A stretch of 64,000 bases of DNA from Zhengitettix transpicula (taxonomy: Eukaryota > Arthropoda > Insecta > Orthoptera > Tetrigidae). Positions 12,850 through 24,800 of this stretch are shown one piece after another. The translations under genes and the position numbers were made by a program. The notes beneath the pieces are model-generated. The model was not told the origin of the DNA. It saw only the letters and a program-made list of their open reading frames with translations, and did not search any database. Location: contig CM073590.1 of the NCBI GenBank assembly GCA_037074705.1, positions 178,513,246 to 178,577,245 of the forward strand, read 5' to 3'. The stretch's first letter is position 1; every line of letters starts with the position of its first letter.

Positions 12850-13562
12850 TGTCGATGAGGATTGTAAATATTTGAAACGCGACAGTGCTCACGAATTGCG
12901 AGTAGACCGTTGAGTGTTGCAGTGACTGACCGTTTGGCTTCATCACAAGTATTAGCTCATCCGGTGTATGCGGCTCTTGTTTGACGTCGTCTTATAGGCG
13001 GATTTCCTTGACCGTGGACCGGCTCAGGCTACTATCGGCTCATTAAAGTACATCGTGCAATTACCAACACATGGTATTTTAAGGTGGATTTCGCTTTACA
13101 GACAGTCATATACCGAATAGACGACATCTAGGTGACCAGTATTTTTTAGAGAACATTATTGACCGTTAAAGTGGTCGAACACCAAGCTTGATGGTATTTG
13201 GCTCCATCGAATTCTACGTATTCACCGGCAGCCGTTACATCGCAGAAGTTATCAAGGCATCTGGTACACTTCCTTCTTTGCAAGCCCGACGCTACATTAC
13301 ATAAGACAATGCCCGACCACATGTTGCTGTGAATGTTGAAGGTGTCTTTTAGAAACAGCAGGCGCGACTTCTTCCGTGGTCTGTCCCTTTGCCAGGCGAG
13401 TCTCATATCGGACGGGATACGATCCGTCTACAAACTGTCCCTCAACACTCAGAAACAGTCATGAGACGTGGTTACGAATGCAAGCTGCCTGCCAAGTCAT
13501 TACGCAGGAAGTTATCAATAGCCTCTTTGATTCAATGTCACGACTTATAGAAGCTTACTAAA
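12850..13562 (+). pseudogene. Tc1-like transposase fossil
   Basis: A degenerate Tc1-type transposase C-terminal half. 'PSLMVFGSIEF' lies near 13185 in place of the usual Met-Val-Trp-Gly block. 'DNARPHVAVNVE' follows, with the catalytic Asp at 13305-13307, then 'ARLLPWS' near 13365 where the Leu-Pro-Trp-Pro block is expected. The C-terminal 'INSLFDSMSRLIEA' at 13517-13558 is the characteristic end of these proteins. At least one stop precedes the DNARPH motif and several frame changes occur. It follows the mariner fossil by less than 200 bp. The N-terminal half is too eroded to read. Confidence 0.75.
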
Positions 13563-13564
13563 TG

Positions 13565-16400
13565 AACGCGTATTCAAATGTAATGGACTTAAACGTTAAT
13601 CGTTCAGGTATATCGATATTAATAAAAATAAATATGTTTCGTTTCTGCTTCATACTACATTGTATCAGTAATCACTGATGTCAATTTATATATGCAGCGA
13701 GTTCATTACTGGGATCTACAAGTCTAAAGTCCTATCCCAAAATAATCCAGACGGCTGTAATTTGTGTAAAATATATGAAATAACGTTCTATTTGCTTTCT
13801 TGAGAAGAACTTACTTTACAGTGACTGGGCAAATTAATTAATACAAACTGAAACCCTCAACACTGCTCCAAGATACAGCGTTTGGGACAAAATGTTTACA
13901 TCAATTTTTTTCATTTTTTTTGTAGGTAATCCTCATGATGGTTAGGCACTGAGAATTGTGTCAATATATTCCCTAGAGTTAATATTAAATTTTAATGAAT
14001 CCATAAGCAATATAGTCCACACATGTCACAGAAAATAAATGTTTCAGACTATTTGCGACTCTTAATGGACGACATGTTTCGGGAATGTGAGAGCTGGATA
14101 TGCATTCATATCTACAACAATAAATAAGAATTTGTTATACGACCTTATATCGAAAAAATTGACCGACATGAATATTCACGGTAATTAATTGATATTTTAA
14201 CAGTATCGCATGGATCAATCGATCTGTTGTTTAAAGAAGTGAATGTAATATTGCGAAGAATCCCGAATAGAAATAAAAATTCCAGGCTGATTATGCAAAA
14301 GAATTACTAACACGTTTCTTATATTCATTTAACAACAAGAAGTATATCAATGGCCTTATATTGGCAATTAAATAAGAAGGAAATATAGACATGTAAATAT
14401 GAAATACGATGAACAGAGAAATAAAACTAAATATTTTTACTATAAAATTTTCAGCTTCGAAATAGGACCTTAACAAAGAAACTAGAAAGAAAGAAAACGA
14501 TCAGGGTGATTCCGCTCATTTCTTATTGTAAATGAGTCAAATTAAAGTTTAAACTTCAATTACAATACTCCACGCAGAATTTTAATGCGGTGGGTAAACA
14601 TCAGACGATCTGAAGTGCGGTTCACAGAAAGAATGAATCAGACAGGAAGAACATATAAAGAGGGGTAAAAAAAGAGAAAGAATTAAAACTAATACAAATG
14701 CCTGATAGTATATCTTGTGTGCTCCCTCTCATAAATGAGAGCGTATGGACGCAGTAGCAAAACGTTTAGTGCTCTGATAAAGTGTCTATAATACGATTAA
14801 AATTCGATGTCACTTGGGTTTTTCTGAGTGGAATGAGACGAGGATACAACATAAAAGTGGTGGCAAATGTACTTCCTATACAGAGCACTAAAAACAATAC
14901 AGTACACGGCGATTGTTCAGTAACGCTGGTTGTCCCGCCCTTAATTTTAAGCGTTCTGATTGGTAGATCGGAGGTCATAACCCTCACCGAAAATAACAGC
15001 CAAGTGATATCTAATTTTAGTTGGACTTTAGTTACTTGTTAATTATGTCTAAATATAAAAGTGAAAAAAGGGGAGTGGACATATTAAAGAAATGGAAGAA
15101 ATAAATCCAGAAAAAGGTGAAAAAAAAAATACATCGACGAACACTTTAAAACGACTTGGATGAGAGAAGCAACTAAAGAAATTATAAATGAAAAACTAAA
15201 GTAAACCGACGATGAAAAAATATATAAAAATAAATAAATAATTGATGAGGGAGAAGAGGAATAAAGTAAGGAAAATAAATAAGGAAAAGGAAAGAAAGAA
15301 GTAATGGATGGAAGTTAAATCATACTACTTTTCTCGATAGATCGATAAGAAGTCGTCAATGATGCTGATACTATGAGGTTGATTGCGAAAGCACTCGTGC
15401 TTAGATGCCATACAGAAGGATTCAGCACAAACAAGAAATTCCGTGATATGAATCATTTCAGTTTCCATTCGCCACGTTTCTGAGACAAAGTACAGACTCA
15501 ATTTTCTCTCTCTGTGGAGAAGGCAATGTATCGTCTGCAGTCCCAAACATCGCACAACACGAAGCAGCTACGCAGAGAAAACACTGGTCGCCAATTATAA
15601 CTTAATATTCTTAGTACTTTGTTCCACCCTATACCTCCTCGAACATCTCTTATTTTCTGTCCTAGTTTACCTTGTTGGGCGGTGCATAGATGTGTTTGAG
15701 AAATATTCGTTTCAGAAATGGGATTGCTGCTTACAAGTTTTATTTATTAAAGTTAAGAGCGATCAAATGTTTTCTGTCTCAATATATTTGTTTATATTTT
15801 ATACTCAGACCAATAGCTTTCAACCCTTCAAGGGCATATTCATATATAAAATTATATTAATAATTTTTTCACGGTTAAGCACCAGGTTCAGATTTTTCGA
15901 TGTTGACGTTTCTGCAGTCATTCTCTACCGCTATCTTCATATGCTTAACCGTGAAAAACTTATTAATAATTTACACCGGGAAAGCTTACATTCATTAATA
16001 AAACTTTACCATAAATACATTAATTTATATATATTATGTTCATTATTCATATATATTCAACAAAAGAAAATCGTTCACATATTAATTTACTGTTTATTCA
16101 TTAAATTACTGCCAATACTGTCTCACAAAACATTTTGCCGTTGTAACATTTTGCCGTTGTAACAACTATCGTAATATACGCCTCAAAATACCACGTTTAA
16201 TCATCGGCTGTTTTCTGCAGCACCATAGATTTTCTATTTTCTTATCGATTATTAATTTTATTCGTATTAGATTCGATCGCTAATTTATAACTATTAATAG
16301 ATTTGCTATATATTTAATTATAAATTAATTTTATTATAATTTAGAAACTTATTTATTATTTACACATAATGATATCTATAGATTCAATAAATTTGTTAAA
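13565..16400. other. AT-rich stretch with a hairpin
   Basis: Besides the hairpin listed separately at 15855-15968, I see only short frames. One runs from 15692 to 16162 (156 residues), is dominated by Ile, Tyr, Leu and Lys and contains the hairpin, so it is most likely a chance frame in AT-rich DNA. Opposing frames at 14766-15042 have no recognised motif. Confidence 0.45.
15855..15968. repeat. Inverted repeat with 27-bp arms
   Basis: The arm at 15855-15881 ('TATTAATAATTTTTTCACGG...TTAAGCA') is matched by the reverse complement at 15942-15968 ('TGCTTAACCGTGAAAAAC...'), with about one mismatch. The spacer is 60 bp. The arms could be the ends of a very small inverted-repeat element or an RNA hairpin. 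There is no clear flanking duplication. Confidence 0.6.
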
Positions 16401-16405
16401 TATAT

Positions 16406-17283
16406 TGTAGAGATCACCAATGTGTAATGAAAGTTTTTTTTAAAATAATTTTCTTTAATATGATTGTAGGCGTAATTTTATGCCAGATCAATGTAAATAA
16501 CATTCAGTGTGGCGCAAGAATGCGGAGACTGGAATGGTTTCCAGTCTATTATTGTCGGCAACGTGTGTAATACAGAGAACTGCAGTGCGGTTTGTGAGCT
16601 CGAAGTTCACATTGAGTCTAGTTTGGGATCTCAACCGATTATGGTCATAAACAGTCTGGTTTCGAGGACCGGCAGAGAATCATCATAGAAAAATCAGTTC
16701 TCGTGACAACAGACTGCCCCGATACTAGGGTTGTCCCAGAAACGAAATTCTAAACCTTCATATTCTTACGCGAGGTAAAAACTGTGCTCTAAAAAACTGG
16801 TATGGAAAAAAATCTTCTATTGTAAAAATTATATAAATATGAGTACCGTCAATTTCTTTAAATTCATGTAAAGTTCCATTGTATTTAATTTTTTATTTAT
16901 TTATTTTTATATTAATTGTTATTGTAAATTTAATTATTATTCTTTTGTAGCTCTTTCGATTTCGATAAAATTGCAAAATACTGTAATTATTAGAGGCCCA
17001 ATAAGCGGCCCTGTAGAGTTGAGTATCATTAAAAGCTGTGGCGTTAATTAAAAAATATGTACAGGAACTAAATTAAAATCGAAATCTGTATTAAATTCTT
17101 TTTTGTATATTTAAAAAGTTTTTTTTTATTCAGCTATAAACCCTATAAATCATATTTTCCTTTTAAACAGTATTACATTATTTGGTCCCAACGTGTTGGG
17201 TTTAATATCATTAAATTGTATATTACATAATTTGGCGCCGCAACGAGTAGGAATTTTGTTATTAATATTTTTTGTATATTACA
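16406..17283 (+). mobile_element. Solo LTR-like element (878 bp)
   Basis: It begins TGTAGAG and ends ATTACA, and is flanked on both sides by ATAT (16402-16405 and 17284-17287), which reads as a 4-bp target duplication. ATTACA occurs three times near the right end, at 17172-17177, 17222-17227 and 17278-17283. After the first two come 'TTGGTCCCAACGTG' and 'TTGGCGCCGCAACGAG', which look like tRNA primer-binding sites. No internal coding region is present. Gypsy-type retrotransposons commonly give 4-bp duplications. Class inferred from structure only. Confidence 0.65.
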
Positions 17284-17289
17284 ATATAT

Positions 17290-20200
17290 ATATATGTAAT
17301 ACAATACTATTGAAGGTTTCGGAGAAGATGAGGCTTGAACAGAAATCGTAGACTGCGACGTTGGACTCATCTCATAGTAAAGTTGTCAGACGAATCGTAC
17401 AGTATTTATCTACTTACTGAATTGATAAGAAGAGATTAACGACGACATTGTTTTGCACTTAGTGCGCCCGTCGTCTTCTGGAAAAAAAAATGACCATAGG
17501 GAAAATTTCTGGTTAAACGCTAAAAGAAACGCCCCCCCTAGCGTATGTAAAAAAAATCAGGATTGGAACTCATTTTACAAAATGAGTGCACTTCACGATT
17601 TTGTTTTCCTTTAGTTTTGAACAATATGAGTGAGGATAAGGATGCAAGTCCAATTGATGGAATTAAAGTTCAGTGGTCAGTAGCCCTCAATTTAGAATCC
17701 TTCAGCAAATTCGTCAACGAAGTCGACACCAGTACTGGATTTCTCCACAGTTCCGAATATAATCGAGTGTTCTAATGCGTTTTTCATTCCAACACTAATA
17801 AATAGAAACAACTGAAAACAAACAAAAAATATAACGTATCCAGTTTGTTGTGCTTCAAAGTTTTACGAGGAAATTTTTGGGGTTTATGTTGATTGTTCAA
17901 TTGGTTAATTTTCAAATACTGATAACAAAAAGATGTGTAAGGTCAAGAGTTAGAGAAGGACGAGCGTACTTGGTATCATGAAATTTACAGTGAAGGCAAG
18001 TTGACGCGTAGCAACTGTTACGAAACAGGCGCTTCTCAAGAAGCAGAATTCTCCGAACTGAAGCACGTAGATACGGTGTACAAGACTGCAAGGCTACCTA
18101 CAAAATGGGAGCATTGAGAAATTATGGTCCGATCGCACGTTCCGTTGTCTCATTTTGGAGAAGTGAGTGATAGACGTGGAGATTGAGAGGTGAGAGGGGA
18201 ATGGTGGACGTAACAATACGAAAATTCTTTCCCCGTCGTAATACTCTGTACGTCAGTCCAGGCCAGAGGCAGAGAGATAGTCATCACATAGTTCACCACA
18301 AAAATATTATCTTTGAAATAATCACGTAATTTCAAATCCGTACAACCGAAAAATCTTAGTGCAGAAATCTTGACATCCAGGTGCGTTTAGCCGGCGATGT
18401 TTGCATGAAGACGAACGACAAATGACGCTAGTTCTTTTAGTAATATTGCAAGATAACCTAAAGAAAGAAACGCGTTGCTCAGTGAGTGGACGTGATTGAC
18501 TTTAAGATATTGAGTAATAATAAAATAATATAATAATATTTGTTTTTCGTTGTCTTAACTCAAACAGATTACTTTCATTTCGAGGAACGATCTTCTAGAT
18601 ACAAATCAATTCAAAGCTCTGATATTCTTCCAAAAACCACGATTCAATAAACAGTTCTCGGCTTTCAAACAGGGCACGACGTTTCGACGCCTCGTCATCA
18701 GCCTTCAGTTTCTAAAACCCTGCCCGAGAGGAAACAATGGAGATAAATATCTTAGGAGCTGAATGACAGTTAACGTCACCGAAACGTCGGGGATACAATT
18801 GTTTACTAGGTTAGGAGCCCGAGAAGACTTCATTCATTCTCTAGAACGAGAAAGACTACATTCTTTATCTTAGGAGCTGTTCGAAACCTAAGAAACCAAT
18901 TTTCCGCTGAAGCCAATAGGTTCACAGTTTACCAAAGCAGTTCTTGAGGTGATTACTTTATTTGGATCTCTTAAAACTAGTCGAAGGAAATTGAGAGTGA
19001 TTTCTACCGTTGCAGTGCTTATGAAAAGCTGACTGGGTTACGTAACGTTTCATTCTGGTCGCAGATACTGTGACAAATAAATAATGGTAAATACGGCTAT
19101 TATGTAGCGGATATTCGGATAATGGAGAAAATAAGCTGGACACATTTCAGTTATATAACATAAGTTATGAAAGCGGATCTTTGGTATGAATATTAAAAAA
19201 CCATACAGAAAACGTGGAAATACTAGAGAGAGAATAGAGAAGAATTACTACAGGATCAGAAATACAAACAATATATTTCAGCTCGCTGCTCACAGATTTG
19301 CCACGATTTCCCTTTCTGAAGGTTACTTTTTGTTTGTATTTTTGTTTTGAAAAAAAAACCGTATCGGCGATTCCTTTTGTAAAATAGCTTGGCCTTCTGT
19401 TAACGTGCATATGGTACGAATAAGAGTGCCCTTCACGTTCCAAAATTATGCCTCGAATGTAGCGTTGGGGATCCCAATAAACAACAAAGCTTGACATTTG
19501 AGTTTTTGTCACGGGAACGACTTTGCGCCCGTAACTAAAGCATCTCCACGCCGTATAAAAGTTTTTATTGTACGTGGCGTTGGTTACGTAAGTAAAGCAC
19601 CGACCAGGTTTCCCGGATCGCAGCTATCATATGTTTGCAGAGAATTCTTCCTTTCAGGGACGAAAATACACAACAAACATGTAATTGTCTCGTCCACTTA
19701 CCACGTCATTAAATTAATATCGACACTATTTTTTCGAAAAAAAACGACAATATAATAGAACGGTTTTCGTGACGTCGATGAAAGTTGTAAAAGCCAATGT
19801 TTTAAAAACTGCAATATAACAACAAATATGTCATTTATTTATTAAAATGACTCAGTTTTTTTAAAAGCATTTAATCAAAGTATGGCTGGATATACAAGTA
19901 GCTTTCTTCAGCTCCTCGGAAGACTAAATTAAGACTGGAAATCACATCCACGAAGTAGAACGACATTAAATATTTTTCTGTGTTAATTGAAGAAAGTGAA
20001 TGATAAAATAACGCCGACAGCTGGAACGGATTCGTTGGAAGATATTGCATCAATTAGGCTCAAGTATACGAACAAGGAGACACATTTCGATTCTAAAAAA
20101 AATGGCTAACTAGTTAAGTATCACTTTTATTACAAATGGCAGTAACCGTATTGTTAGGTCGAAATCAGTGTCGCTTAAGAACCTTGAACACTCGTCGTAT

Positions 20201-20690
20201 CTCTGAATACATTAACGAGATTTCTATAGCAGTATCATTTAAATAAGTCAGCGTTTGAAACTGTAATTTGACAACGATGAAGGTGAATTACGGTCCAAAT
20301 TTCTACCATCTGCTTAAATGGAACTATTGTGTGATGACAGCACGCCAAAACGTTTGACAGACATGTGATTAGTAATAATTTTAAAAATAATTATTACCGT
20401 GATTATTTAAAAACATATTCAAGTTTCAGAACAAACTTTCTAAATATTTAAGGAACAAATAGTGTTAAATGAAATTACGCCGACATCTAGAATGTGTTCG
20501 GACTCAATGGGACACATGAATGGGTTAATCATAACACACTTTATTATGGTATTAATTACAATCCATTTGGAAAAAATGAACATACGGCAGAATTGGTTCC
20601 GTTTTAAGGAATTCGGAGCACTGTGAACGCAGATGGGGGAGGTTTCAAAATTTATAAACCGTCCTTTATTTGCCACAATCGTTAAATTAC
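17290..20690. other. Non-coding stretch, probably intronic
   Basis: No exon with convincing splice borders. Near 18672-18712, on the minus strand, a block reads 'CTGATGACGAGGCGTCGAAA', a motif style common in the termini of Penelope-like and related repeats. The frames at 17563-17775 and 19165-19755 match nothing known. The stretch lies downstream of the donor at 21434, so it is plausibly part of that gene's first intron. Confidence 0.4.
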
Positions 20691-20699
20691 GTTTCGGGT

Positions 20700-21790
20700 A
20701 CAGTAAATACGTTTTGCGACGCGAATTTGCAGTGCTCCGCCTCCGCCCGGACCGCGTCCGTGCCGAACTAGGCGTAACATCCGAAACAGCTGTTAGCTTC
20801 ATACGTCACTTTATTATGCAAATACTGGGATTTTTATGAAATTGCCGGAAGTACCGTGCCGAATGAAGGTGTTGCCGTGGTTTGTAATCGTTAATTTCGA
20901 GAATCGGAAACAATTGAGGGCGATAGGTCAGCGTCCCGTCTTTACGTGACATCGGAAAGCGATGCCGAACGTGGGCGGCATTATCGATCACTTAGCACGC
21001 CGCCACGTGGTCCCGAGTTCGACGACGCAGCGCGTTCGCGGTCCTCGAAACGACGGACCGCCTGGCGATTTATTAATCGGAGTCGAGCGGTGGCCCCGAC
21101 AATTGGCGCGGCCAGAGGTAACGTCACCCGGGGCAGATTCATTCTGCGAGGAAATCGTCGTCGTAAGAAATCTGGGTACGCGGGTCGATAGGCGGGCAAA
21201 CACGGGCGTTATCGGCGACGCGTCGCACAGAACACTGACGTCACGCGGGCCCGAGCGCCGATCGAAGACGCCACGCAGTTTCGGCGCAGCACCACTTGTT
21301 GGCGTGGCGGTCTGCCAATTACGGGCCTTAACCGGGCCCGCACACGCACACGGTGGGTCGGGGGCACGGCCCGCTCGCCCCCCCGGGCCCGCAGACGCGA
21401 GCGACGGCCCGCCATATGGCGCCGAGACACTCACCTTCTGGATGATGAAGCAGCGCGGGCTGAAGGCGGTGCAGATGTACGTGCTGTCGGCGTCGAGGCA
21501 CGCGGTGAGCGGGTCACCCGTGGGCCTGGCCCCCCTGCGACCCCCCTGCCCTTGCCCCTGCCCCGGCCCTTGCGGCTGTGGCTGTGGCTGCGGCTGCGGC
21601 ATCTGCTTCGAGCCTGGCGTGGCGTCTCCGCCGTCGCCGCCGCCGACCTGTTGAGCGCCGCGGACGCCGCTCCCCCACCACAGCGCCATTCACAGCTGCG
21701 CCAGTGCCCTTGGCTGACAGCTGAGACGTGCGCATTTGTCTCGCATCCCGCTAACCTTAACACATCGCCACTCACAAATAATTACGTTCA
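20700..21790. promoter_or_regulatory. CpG-rich island around the first exon
   Basis: Base composition changes abruptly from AT-rich to strongly GC-rich with frequent CG dinucleotides, densest at about 20950-21720. The island covers the only GC-rich coding exon in the window. The stretch just right of the start codon at 21689, towards 21790, would hold the 5' UTR and promoter. No TATA box is evident. Many long frames on both strands here are by-products of low stop-codon density in GC-rich DNA. Confidence 0.6.
21435..21689 (-). CDS. First coding exon of an unidentified gene
   Basis: This is an 85-codon open segment. It starts at an ATG at 21687-21689 and ends exactly at a codon boundary before a consensus donor (CAGAAG|GTGAGT). 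An in-frame TGA lies immediately before the ATG, which fixes this as the first possible start. The N-terminal half is low in complexity: a Gly-rich stretch, then alternating Pro-Gln (PQPQPQPQPQ) and Gly-Gln (GPGQGQGQGG) runs, typical of disordered regulatory N-termini. The last 25 residues change character to 'CLDADSTYICTAFSPRC' followed by FIIQK, which looks like the start of a folded domain. I do not recognise the family. No second exon is visible to the left within 21 kb, implying a long first intron or a missed short exon. Strand, start and donor are seen; that it is transcribed is inference. Confidence 0.6.
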
Positions 21791-21799
21791 TGCACGTGG

Positions 21800-23285
21800 C
21801 TACCTCCGATCGAAGCAGATGGCACGGCAATAAAATCAAAATTATCAACTTGACGTCACCAGCCGATTAACCAATCAATACAACTTTCTTAATTTTAGTA
21901 GCAACCACGTCAGCAATAATCTGTCTATTTCTGAACTGATCCCAATCAAATAATCAGTATTAACCTCAAAAAACCCGCCGTAAGTGGGTCACTATTAAAA
22001 TTAGAAAAATATTTGCACTTAACGGTATCCTTTATGCTTGGCTTCAATAGAAGAATCACTTCTTTGATTATTACCGTACGGCATCCTTAATAATACCAGA
22101 GGTCACATAAAGAATTTTAATTTCATTAGTAACTAAGACAATATGGGCAGCAGTTAATGCAACAATAAAAAAAACTTTATCAATTTGCCTACGTGACGGA
22201 ATCCTAAGTGCCGGTCGTCGAAACAAGAATCAAAGTTTGACGAAATTCCGGTAACATTCGTATATCGATTATGTCGTTGGACTTATCGCTTGATCAGAAG
22301 CTACAGCAGTTGGGAAGGATTCAGAATAAAGTTTAATAACAATAGTGCTCCATGGAAAGGGTCGATGGATATTGTAACTTCAAAAAATATACCTTCCCAC
22401 GGTGACTCATAGATTTGGTTAATCAAATGAAACAACGTCGTAAAAGTAACTTCTGAATTGAGACGGTTAATACCCGAGCGGGCTGTTCCCTTTCTGAACT
22501 TATCTGAGATAAAGGGGTTTTTAGTTTTTCCTTCACATTAATCCCATAATTATTTCTGCTGCAATTTCAATTTATTGAGCGTTGAATAACACGATAGGAG
22601 AGATATCTATCTTTAACGGCTTTCAAGATATCGCGAATTTTTTTTTAAAAAAAACAAACGTTAATGTGGTTAAAATTAGTCTTATCCGAAGGAAAGGAGT
22701 GCATGGAAGGCCTACATTAGATTTAAATACTTCACGTCGAACAGTTTTCGAGATATTGCTAAAATTGTAAATACACATTCGCAGAAGTTGAGAATAGGGA
22801 TCGTATTCATATGAATACGTGGGCATGTAACCAGTAAATGAAGATTAAATAGGATATATTAATCGGTTTTCGTTTTTTTTCTTCCAGTTTTTGTATAAAA
22901 GAATTCGTTAAGGTGGTTTAAATGAGCCTTAAACGTATAAACTCCAGTCATGGTACAAAATGGGCAAAGTTGTAGTTTGTTATCAGTATCGGCATTTAAA
23001 ATATTTGGAATTTTCGTACTCGTAAAAATACGTAAAACGAGTTGAACAAACACGTATTGAGAAAATGGACACAGACTTCCGTAAACCCGCGTTAAATAGT
23101 TTTTGCCAAAAATGTGGGATAACCCACTCTGGCATTAACCGCCTCAATCGTAAACCGGTGGGTTTCAATCTCATGTCATTGTATTATTATATCAGATTTG
23201 CTTATTGTTATAAACAGATTGCAAATTTAAAAAAATGATAAGAATGTTTGAGCATTCGTAAGTGAACCGACCTGCAGTGAAGTCA
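21800..23285. other. Upstream flank of the GC-rich exon, nothing recognised
   Basis: Composition returns to AT-rich. Only short opposing frames occur (22582-22826, 22859-23174), with no motif or splice support. It may hold distal regulatory sequence for the gene starting at 21689, but nothing specific can be pointed out. Confidence 0.4.
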
Positions 23286-23289
23286 ATAA

Positions 23290-23670
23290 CAGTTGTTGTT
23301 TTTTTTAGGGCAACAGGCTACATGAGGGTAATCAACGTTGGGCAACTCTCCTTTAATAGCATAGGAAGGGATTTGAAAAGGGGGATGCGGATGGGTAGAG
23401 GAAGGTAGCCAAGGGTTAACTAGGGCCCCTGGGCTATGGTTTAAGCATTCGCCTAAAGAATTGTAGGGAAAACCCTAGAAAAATCTGCATCAGGTAGGTC
23501 GGGCATTGGGTACTTGACCCACGCCCTTCCGATAGCGGGAGAGGAGTTTGCTGTGGGGACGCAGCATTCCCTTCTCCGTGCCTCGACCAGTTTAGGAGGC
23601 AGCTGGCCGACTATTCCAATGGGAATAGCGGACAACTCTTACCGTATGCCCAAGGTCTGTGACGCCGGAA
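23290..23670 (-). repeat. Poly(A)-tailed retroposon-like repeat, copy 3
   Basis: On the minus strand the order is a frame with 'GQLPPKLVEARRRECC' ending in a stop near 23454, the GC-rich 'ccaggggccctagttaaccc' segment, 'gttgccc' and an A-tail (T-run at about 23299-23307). It is very close to copy 1, including a stop codon at the equivalent place. Differences change some residues but keep the frame open. Confidence 0.7.
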
Positions 23671-24290
23671 CATACACCTCTCAGAACAGGCCGAGATGCC
23701 TCGGCTTGTGGGAACCTTAGTTCAAAAACGGAAAGGAAAAGGCATCCCCAAAGGTAGCCCCTTCGTATCTCTCCTACAAGGTTCTGCCTGCGAGAGAACA
23801 TCCCTCGCAGGTATTGCCCGCGAGAGAATAGCCCTCGCAAATCTGTCTTCGCCCGCCCCCTCAATAACAGTTTAATACTGCCTCATTATAAATCAAATTA
23901 TATAAAATTCAACAAAGAAGTCCAGCAACATATGTATAGGAAGTTTCATTTGTATAATGAGCGAGTAGGAATGGGAATGGTTTACCTGCTGAATTATGGG
24001 ATACTTTTCCATAAAACTATTAAAGTGTACAAATATCTTGTGTAAAACCACAGCATAGAAATTTACAAGCTCGCATCATAATTACGCGACTAAATGAAAG
24101 TGAAGTGAGAAAATCCGTCCTGCTAATAATGTCATTGCTAATATATGTCCTTTATAATCATCAGTTCGAAACATTCATTTGACTGGCAAGATTTAAAGGT
24201 TTTATACGTTGATACCATGTACTATTCCAGAATTATATCAGAAATGCTACGTACTTAATCTAACATCGAAATGAAAATTTTAGTACGTCT
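23671..24290. other. Short GC-rich patch then AT-rich spacer
   Basis: At about 23745-23860 a short internal duplication is visible ('gcgagagaacatccctcgcagg' type units repeated three times, period about 33 bp). After that nothing is recognised until the Penelope-like remains. Confidence 0.45.
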
Positions 24291-24294
24291 GGTT

Positions 24295-24800
24295 TAAAAT
24301 ATAATAATAAGATAAAATAGCCAAATGACAGACAAAATGAAGTGATGATGTAAATAACTCACAACGTTTCTGAAAACTTTGATAAAAACACAGGAGCCGC
24401 GAGTGACACAATGCAGTTGACGAACTAAAAAGCGAAGCAAAGACGCAACAACGATGGGAAGGCAGAAGGGTTAACGTAACAATAATGGATCATGGCTATT
24501 GTTGAGTTTCATAGTATCTGTGTGTACGTTAATTGTTGTGATGTTGGATTTAATGTGAAGTATCTCTGAAATAATTATGGAATTGTACCTCGTGTCATCG
24601 CCTGAAATCTTAGCATTTCCCAATCAAATGAATGTTTCGAATTGATGATATGTTTGGATACTACAGATTGTTTGTCGTCGGGAAGTTTGATATTAGATAT
24701 ATGTTCCTTGATACGGGTATTAAGGGAACGTTTTGTTTGCCCTATGCAACAGGAATTACAAATAGAGCAAGAGATTTTGAAAACTACACAATGTTTTTGC
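24295..24800 (-). pseudogene. Penelope-like GIY-YIG endonuclease remnant with 3' terminus
   Basis: On the minus strand from about 24790 the frame reads a Cys-rich start 'CVVFKISCSICNSCC', then 'IGQTKRSLNTRIKEH', 'SVVSKHIINSKHSFDWE' and 'GTIP' before a stop. This is the core of the GIY-YIG endonuclease that forms the C-terminus of Penelope-like elements. The catalytic Arg and Glu-His of 'TRIKEH' are present, while the first Tyr is replaced by Cys (CCIG). Downstream, at 24371-24306, lies the terminal 'GAAACGTTGTGAG' block. The reverse transcriptase part is absent or unreadable upstream of 24800. The region is interrupted by stops and dead. Confidence 0.75.

Noticed and set aside
14766..15042. 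Two opposing frames with hydrophobic segments
   Set aside because: No motif, no splice sites, and neither strand is favoured. They may be part of an unknown repeat but cannot be supported.
15692..16162. 156-residue plus-strand frame rich in Ile, Leu and Tyr
   Set aside because: Composition follows the AT-rich DNA, it spans the 15855 hairpin, and no domain or splice context supports it.
20962..21775. Several long overlapping frames on both strands (up to 233 residues)
   Set aside because: They come from stop-poor, GC-rich sequence. Only the minus-strand 85-codon segment has a stop before its start and a consensus donor at its end; the extension of that frame past 21435 runs into the intron.
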